NCBI GenBank assembly: GCA_964473365.1
Contig: CAYYOV010000001.1
Span: forward strand, 62,001-126,000
From: 2-02-FULL-55-14 sp964473365
GTDB lineage: Bacteria; Bacteroidota; Ignavibacteria; UBA10030
Direction of reading: 5' to 3'
DNA length: 64,000 bases
Positions within the stretch are counted from its first letter, which is position 1. Each line of letters opens with the position of its first letter. The notes beneath the pieces are model-generated. The model did no database searches, was not told where the DNA came from, and saw nothing but the letters and a program-made list of their open reading frames with translations. The position numbers were made by a program, and so were the translations under genes. Shown in pieces: positions 60,122-64,000 of this stretch.

Positions 60122-62305
60122 GTGAAGTCCGCCGCCGTAACTCCTTCCGACCTGCAGTACCTCAAAGGCATCGGTCCGAAGAGGGCCGAGGTGCTCCGGG
60201 AACATGGCATCCATTCTGTGCGGGAACTCTTGCTGACCTTCCCGCGGGACTACCTGGACCGTAGCCGCATTATCACCATCAAAGACGTACGGAACGCTGC
60301 GGCTGGTGGGTCGGAGGTGACCGTCGTCGGCCACGTCGTGAAAATTGAGGCCCGCAAGACAAAGACGACGCACCGGGTGCTCTTCCTCCTGAGCGTTTCT
60401 GACGGCACGGGCACCCTCACCTGTGTCTGGTTCGAGGGGTACCGCTGGCTGAAGGACGCGTTCACGGAAGGAGAAGTGCTCGCGCTTTCGGCGATCCCGA
60501 CCCTCGACAAGATCGGGCGGCCGCAATTCGTCCATCCGCAGTTCGACCGCCTGGCAAGTTCTGAAGAGGATGAGCCCGATTGGGGCAAGCTCTTCAACAC
60601 CGGGGCGATCATCCCCAAATACGCCTCGACTGCAGAGCTCACGGCCGTCGGACTCGACAGCCGTGGGTTTCGGCGCGTGGTGCGCCATGGGCTACCACGC
60701 ATCCCGGCAGCGATCGCCGAGCGCCTGGCCCCTTCGATCGTGCAGGAGGAGGGTCTGCTCCCGATCCACCAGGCCGTCGAACAGGTACACTTTCCTCCCT
60801 CATGGCCGGCGTTGACGGAGGCGCGCCGCCGCCTCGCCTTCGACGAGCTCTTCTTCATCCAGTTGATGATGCATTTGCGCAGGACCGCAACTGCCGCCCG
60901 ACCGGGCCGCGCCTTCGACGGAGCGACGCCGCTCGCAGACCGCCTGCGTGCTTCACTCCCGTATCAATTGACGCGGGCTCAGGAGCGTGTCCTTTTGGAG
61001 ATCACGACCGACATGAGGTCGTCACGGCCGATGCATCGCCTGCTTCAGGGTGATGTCGGAAGCGGAAAGACGATCGTCGCGCTCTTGAGCTGCCTGCGAG
61101 CGATCGACCACGGGGCGCAAGCAGCCTTCATGGCGCCCACGGAAGTCCTGGCGGAACAGCACGCCTGGACCTTGAAGCGACTGACGGAGGGGCTTGGTGT
61201 GAATGTCCGCTCGCTCGTCGGAGGGCAGAAGAAGCGTCTGCGGGAGGATATTCTCCAGGACATCCGAAGCGGGGCGGCCCAGTTGATCGTCGGGACGCAT
61301 GCGCTGCTGGAAGGGACCGTGGAATTTGCAGACTTGGGGCTGGCCGTCATCGACGAACAACATCGCTTCGGCGTCGAGCAGAGGGCGGCGCTTCGGAAGA
61401 AGGGGACCGACCTCGATTTGCTGGTCATGACCGCCACGCCAATCCCGAGGACGCTGGCGATGTCGATCTACGGCGACCTGGACGTCTCCACCATCGATGA
61501 ACTCCCTGCCAACCGGCGTCCCATCCGCACGGCCATCAGGACCGAGGATCAGAAGGGTCGCGTCTATGAATTCGTCCGGAGCGAGGTAGCGCGTGGGCGT
61601 CAGGCATACGTCGTCTTTCCGCTCATCGAGAGGTCCGAAAAGGTCGACCTGAAAGCCGCCACCGAAGCCTTCGAGGAGCTCCAAAAGGGCCCTCTGAAAG
61701 GCCTACGGCTGGCCCTCCTGCATGGTCGCCAATCGTCAGAGGAAAAGGAGGGAGTCATGCGGGATTTCCAGGCAGGTCGGGCAGACGTCCTGGTCTCCAC
61801 AACGGTCATCGAGGTCGGGATCGACGTTCCCAATGCCACCGTGATGATCGTCGAGAACGCCGAGCGCTTCGGACTGTCCCAGCTGCACCAGTTGCGGGGT
61901 CGGGTGGGGCGGGGGGCTGACCAGTCCTACTGTATCCTGGTCTCGAACGCTCAATTCTATCAGAAGACTCTGAAGGGGATGGACCCTGCCGAGCAAAAGG
62001 CCGAGGAGCACCGGGCTCTTCGGCGGCTCAAGACCATGGAAGAGACGACCGATGGCTTCCGGATCTCCGAGGTGGACCTAGAACTGCGGGGTCCGGGGGA
62101 GTTCTTTGGCACCCGGCAGAGCGGTGCGCCGATGCTGACGATGGCCGACCCGATCCGGGACCGCGACCTGCTCGAACGGGCTCGGACGCTCTCCGGACGA
62201 GTCGTTGCATCCGACCCACACCTCCGGAAGCCAGAACACCGCGAAATTCGCGCGCATTTCGAGGAAAACTACCGCGACCTCTTCGATCTCGGAGGAGTCG
62301 GATAG
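60122..62305 (+). CDS. recG: ATP-dependent DNA helicase RecG
   Basis: A 727-residue helicase starting with GTG. The N-terminal wedge/OB domain (LKGIGPKRAEVLREHGIHSVRELLLTFPRDYLDR) is followed by the two RecA-like motor domains: Walker A GDVGSGKT, DExH box VIDEQHRFGVEQR, motif III ATPIPRTLA, and STTVIEVGIDVPNATVMIVENAERFGLSQLHQLRGRVGRG. These are complete and in the usual order. It regresses stalled replication forks and processes recombination intermediates. The start context has no strong ribosome-binding site. Confidence 0.95.
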   Translation: MKSAAVTPSDLQYLKGIGPKRAEVLREHGIHSVRELLLTFPRDYLDRSRIITIKDVRNAAAGGSEVTVVGHVVKIEARKTKTTHRVLFLLSVSDGTGTLTCVWFEGYRWLKDAFTEGEVLALSAIPTLDKIGRPQFVHPQFDRLASSEEDEPDWGKLFNTGAIIPKYASTAELTAVGLDSRGFRRVVRHGLPRIPAAIAERLAPSIVQEEGLLPIHQAVEQVHFPPSWPALTEARRRLAFDELFFIQLMMHLRRTATAARPGRAFDGATPLADRLRASLPYQLTRAQERVLLEITTDMRSSRPMHRLLQGDVGSGKTIVALLSCLRAIDHGAQAAFMAPTEVLAEQHAWTLKRLTEGLGVNVRSLVGGQKKRLREDILQDIRSGAAQLIVGTHALLEGTVEFADLGLAVIDEQHRFGVEQRAALRKKGTDLDLLVMTATPIPRTLAMSIYGDLDVSTIDELPANRRPIRTAIRTEDQKGRVYEFVRSEVARGRQAYVVFPLIERSEKVDLKAATEAFEELQKGPLKGLRLALLHGRQSSEEKEGVMRDFQAGRADVLVSTTVIEVGIDVPNATVMIVENAERFGLSQLHQLRGRVGRGADQSYCILVSNAQFYQKTLKGMDPAEQKAEEHRALRRLKTMEETTDGFRISEVDLELRGPGEFFGTRQSGAPMLTMADPIRDRDLLERARTLSGRVVASDPHLRKPEHREIRAHFEENYRDLFDLGGVG

Positions 62306-62683
62306 CTCCTGGCACCTTCCTGAACGCAACGTTCGACATGCCTCCGACCACCTCTCCACCCGTTGCACCCTCTCCCTCCTTCGCCGTCACCCTTCCATCG
62401 ACGTACTGCTTCACCCCGATCGTCCGACTTCCGGTGGTAGCATCCCGAGACGTTCGCTCGGACCTCGTCACCTCACGACTGGTCGTCGACGTCTCGCGTA
62501 CGATCGGACGACCTTCGTCGGATGATCTTCGACGATGATCTGGTGAGCGACTCACCTCGTCTCCGATGACGCTTCGAGCGCCAAAATGCTTGACAACGGA
62601 CGCCAAAACCTTATATTAGTATCAACGTTGAGCGTCGATCATGACGCGACGATGTTCCACTAACACGAGGTTGATAGCGCTGC
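62306..62683. other. 378-nt non-coding region upstream of the Ddl-like genes
   Basis: No convincing ORF; short + and - ORFs (62338-62538, 62028-62606) have biased composition and no recognisable features. The region contains a hairpin-forming inverted repeat, GGTGAG-cga-CTCACC (62542-62556), then a strong promoter (62590-62617) and an inverted repeat GCGTC/GACGC (62632-62647) after the predicted start site. Confidence 0.5.
62590..62617 (+). promoter_or_regulatory. Strong predicted sigma70 promoter of the Ddl-like genes
   Basis: TTGACA at 62590-62595 and TATATT at 62612-62617 with 16-nt spacing, close to consensus. Initiation near 62624 would give a leader of about 60 nt containing an inverted repeat GCGTC-n6-GACGC (62632-62647), a possible operator. 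Confidence 0.65.
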
Positions 62684-63796
62684 TTGAGTACCTCCCTGCA
62701 CGTCGCTCTCGTTTACAATATCAAGCACGAAGATACACCGGTCGCTTCCTCCACGGAAGCGCCGTCGACGGCACTGCGACCGAATGACACCACAGGTGTC
62801 GACACAGCTCGCGCGGCCCTCACGAGAGACGACACATACGCAGAATGGGACACTGAAGAAACCATTCTCGCCGTCAAGTCAGCCCTGGAGCAGCGCCATC
62901 GAGTCACTCTCGTCGAAGCCGATCGTAACGCCTTCAACGCACTCGCCGCACTGCAGCCCGACATCGTCTTCAACATCGCCGAAGGCCTCCGCGGTCCTTC
63001 GCGCGAAGCGCAGATCCCCGCGCTGTTGGAGATGCTCGGCATTCCGTACACCGGTTCTGATCCTCTCACCCTCGGCATCTGCCTCGACAAGTCGCGTGCG
63101 AAGGAGATCCTGGCGTATCACGGAGTCGCCACGCCGGCATTCCACGTCGTCGATTCGGTGGACGACCTTGTCGGCCTCGACCTTCCGTTGCCCGCCATCG
63201 TCAAGCCGCTCCATGAAGGGTCGAGCAAGGGGATCATGAATTCCTCCGTCGTCCGTACTCCGCAGGAACTCGAGTCTGAAGTACGACGCGTGACCGGTCG
63301 ATATCATGAGCCGGCCCTCATCGAACAATTCCTGACCGGACGCGAGTTCACGGTTGCGCTCATCGGAAACGGAAACGACGTACGTGTGTTGCCGATCGTC
63401 GAGATCAAGTTCGACGATCTTCCTGCCGGCGCGAACCCGATCTGGTCCTTTGAAGCGAAGTGGATGTGGGACACGCTTGACAAGCCGCTCGATGTTCACG
63501 AGTGTCCTGCCAAGCTCTCACCCGAACTGGAAGCGAAGATCGCCGCATTGTGCACGCGCTCGTACCGTTTGTTGCGGTGTCGGGACTGGTGCCGCATCGA
63601 CGTGCGCCTTGACGCCTCCGGCGAACCGTACCTCATCGAGTTGAATCCTCTTCCTGGCATTCTTCCCAACCCCGACGACCATTCCTGTTTCCCTCAGGCA
63701 GCCCGCGCAGCGGGCATCGATTACGCACGGATGATCAACATGGTGTTGGACGCGGCACTGCTCCGCGTCGGACGCCGCAACTCCTTGCCATCATGA
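62684..63796 (+). CDS. D-Ala-D-Ala-ligase-like ATP-grasp protein
   Basis: A 370-residue ATP-grasp enzyme; its only available start is TTG 62684. The core matches the Ddl family (PDIVFNIAEGLRGPSREAQIPALLEMLGIPYTGSDPLTLGICLDKSRAKEIL; IVKPLHEGSSKGI; EPYLIELNPLPGI). The N-terminal nucleotide/substrate region differs from true D-Ala-D-Ala ligase: the GGxSxEHxVS motif is absent, and about 50 residues are inserted (KHEDTPVASS...DTYAEWDTEETI). It probably ligates small amino-acid-like substrates, not necessarily D-Ala. Strong promoter upstream, and a related gene follows, cut at the window end. Confidence 0.85.
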   Translation: MSTSLHVALVYNIKHEDTPVASSTEAPSTALRPNDTTGVDTARAALTRDDTYAEWDTEETILAVKSALEQRHRVTLVEADRNAFNALAALQPDIVFNIAEGLRGPSREAQIPALLEMLGIPYTGSDPLTLGICLDKSRAKEILAYHGVATPAFHVVDSVDDLVGLDLPLPAIVKPLHEGSSKGIMNSSVVRTPQELESEVRRVTGRYHEPALIEQFLTGREFTVALIGNGNDVRVLPIVEIKFDDLPAGANPIWSFEAKWMWDTLDKPLDVHECPAKLSPELEAKIAALCTRSYRLLRCRDWCRIDVRLDASGEPYLIELNPLPGILPNPDDHSCFPQAARAAGIDYARMINMVLDAALLRVGRRNSLPS

Positions 63797-63876
63797 CACC
63801 TGCCGACGATTCCTCAACTTCCGGCAGAGAACGTCGGACCGAACGCTTCATCCTCCAATAACTTGCGGGAAGAGCC

Positions 63877-64000
63877 ATGGCAAAAAAGGTGCATGTTGCG
63901 GTGATTTTCAACGAACCGACCATCGAGACGCGAAACGGCCGAAAATACGTCTCGGAGAGCGGCGAGTTGAAGGCGGTGCCCAGCCATGCTGAGATGAAGG
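63877..64000 (+). CDS. N-terminal fragment of a second Ddl-like ATP-grasp protein
   Basis: An ATG at 63877, 80 nt after the previous stop, opens a frame to the window end: 41 residues beginning MAKKVHVAVIFNEPTIETRNG. The hydrophobic strand KVHVAVIFNEPT parallels LHVALVYNIKHED at the start of the upstream gene, so it is probably a paralogous Ddl-like ATP-grasp enzyme. No more can be read. Confidence 0.6.
   Translation, partial: MAKKVHVAVIFNEPTIETRNGRKYVSESGELKAVPSHAEMK

Noticed and set aside
62028..62606. ORFs on both strands upstream of the Ddl-like genes
   Set aside because: Composition-driven, partly antisense to recG, and with no family features; a strong promoter and inverted repeats sit in the region instead.
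1..64000. tRNA, rRNA, CRISPR, prophage, insertion sequence or defence island
   Set aside because: Intergenic gaps were read for cloverleaf-like, repeat-spacer and transposase signals; none was convincing, though a software scan could still find a short RNA.

Overview
The window is gene-dense, GC-rich chromosome of a Gram-negative member of the Bacteroidota/Chlorobiota (FCB) superphylum, most like the Ignavibacteria/Kapabacteria. This placement is inferred. At least six large secreted proteins end in the NxPNPFNPxT type C-terminal sorting domain typical of type IX secretion (T9SS) in that lineage, and a seventh has a related tail. There is also a PorV/PorQ-family protein, a TonB-dependent receptor with a carboxypeptidase-regulatory domain, and kdsB for Kdo-containing LPS. 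Recognisable promoters look like sigma70 TTGnnn-17-TAnnnT rather than the TTTG/TAnnTTTG type of classical Bacteroidetes. No tRNA, rRNA, CRISPR, phage or IS was recognised. Two 100-N assembly gaps lie at 18877-18976 and 49467-49566; the first looks artificial.

Layout. 1-5.7 kb: a partial unknown gene, galT, a methyltransferase, then a tight set of DapA-like aldolase, SDR and proline dehydrogenase facing an aldo/keto reductase and a small lipoprotein. 6.3-12 kb: a second aldo/keto reductase, a membrane protein, an ABC-2 exporter pair, a POT-family transporter and a LolA-like protein. 12.1-16.2 kb: a ferrous-iron locus with a DtxR-family regulator, a membrane-anchored DtxR-like/FeoA fusion and a FeoB encoded by two overlapping genes. 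16.2-36 kb: a secretome region with two T9SS-exported amidases, a TolB-like propeller, an FG-GAP protein, a VanX-type dipeptidase, further T9SS cargo, the TonB receptor/T9SS cargo/PorV operon, an AmiC-type amidase and yajQ. 36.7-40.4 kb: a pilin-like small protein, a saccharopine-dehydrogenase-like protein and three oxidised-guanine repair genes (MutT-like Nudix, mutY, Ogg2). 40.5-50 kb: a T9SS-exported phospholipase-D-like protein, then an overlapping run with a TPR-like protein, EamA transporter, trmH, UbiA-family prenyltransferase, NamZ muramidase and a CsgG/FlgT-like protein. 50-57 kb: plsC, gatC, kdsB, pyrG, a secreted matrixin-type protease and a CpoB-like lipoprotein. 57.7-64 kb: a membrane protein divergent from an amidohydrolase, recG and two tandem D-Ala-D-Ala-ligase-like ATP-grasp genes, the last cut by the window end.

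Themes. Envelope and peptidoglycan chemistry recurs: three amidases, a dipeptidase, an exo-muramidase and Ddl-like ligases. The most unusual local arrangement is the iron locus, where a membrane-tethered DtxR-like protein keeps metal ligands and carries a FeoA domain in an operon with a split FeoB. The compact oxidised-guanine repair cluster, with a 10-bp tandem repeat at its start, and the active-site-divergent DapA-like/SDR pair are also notable.
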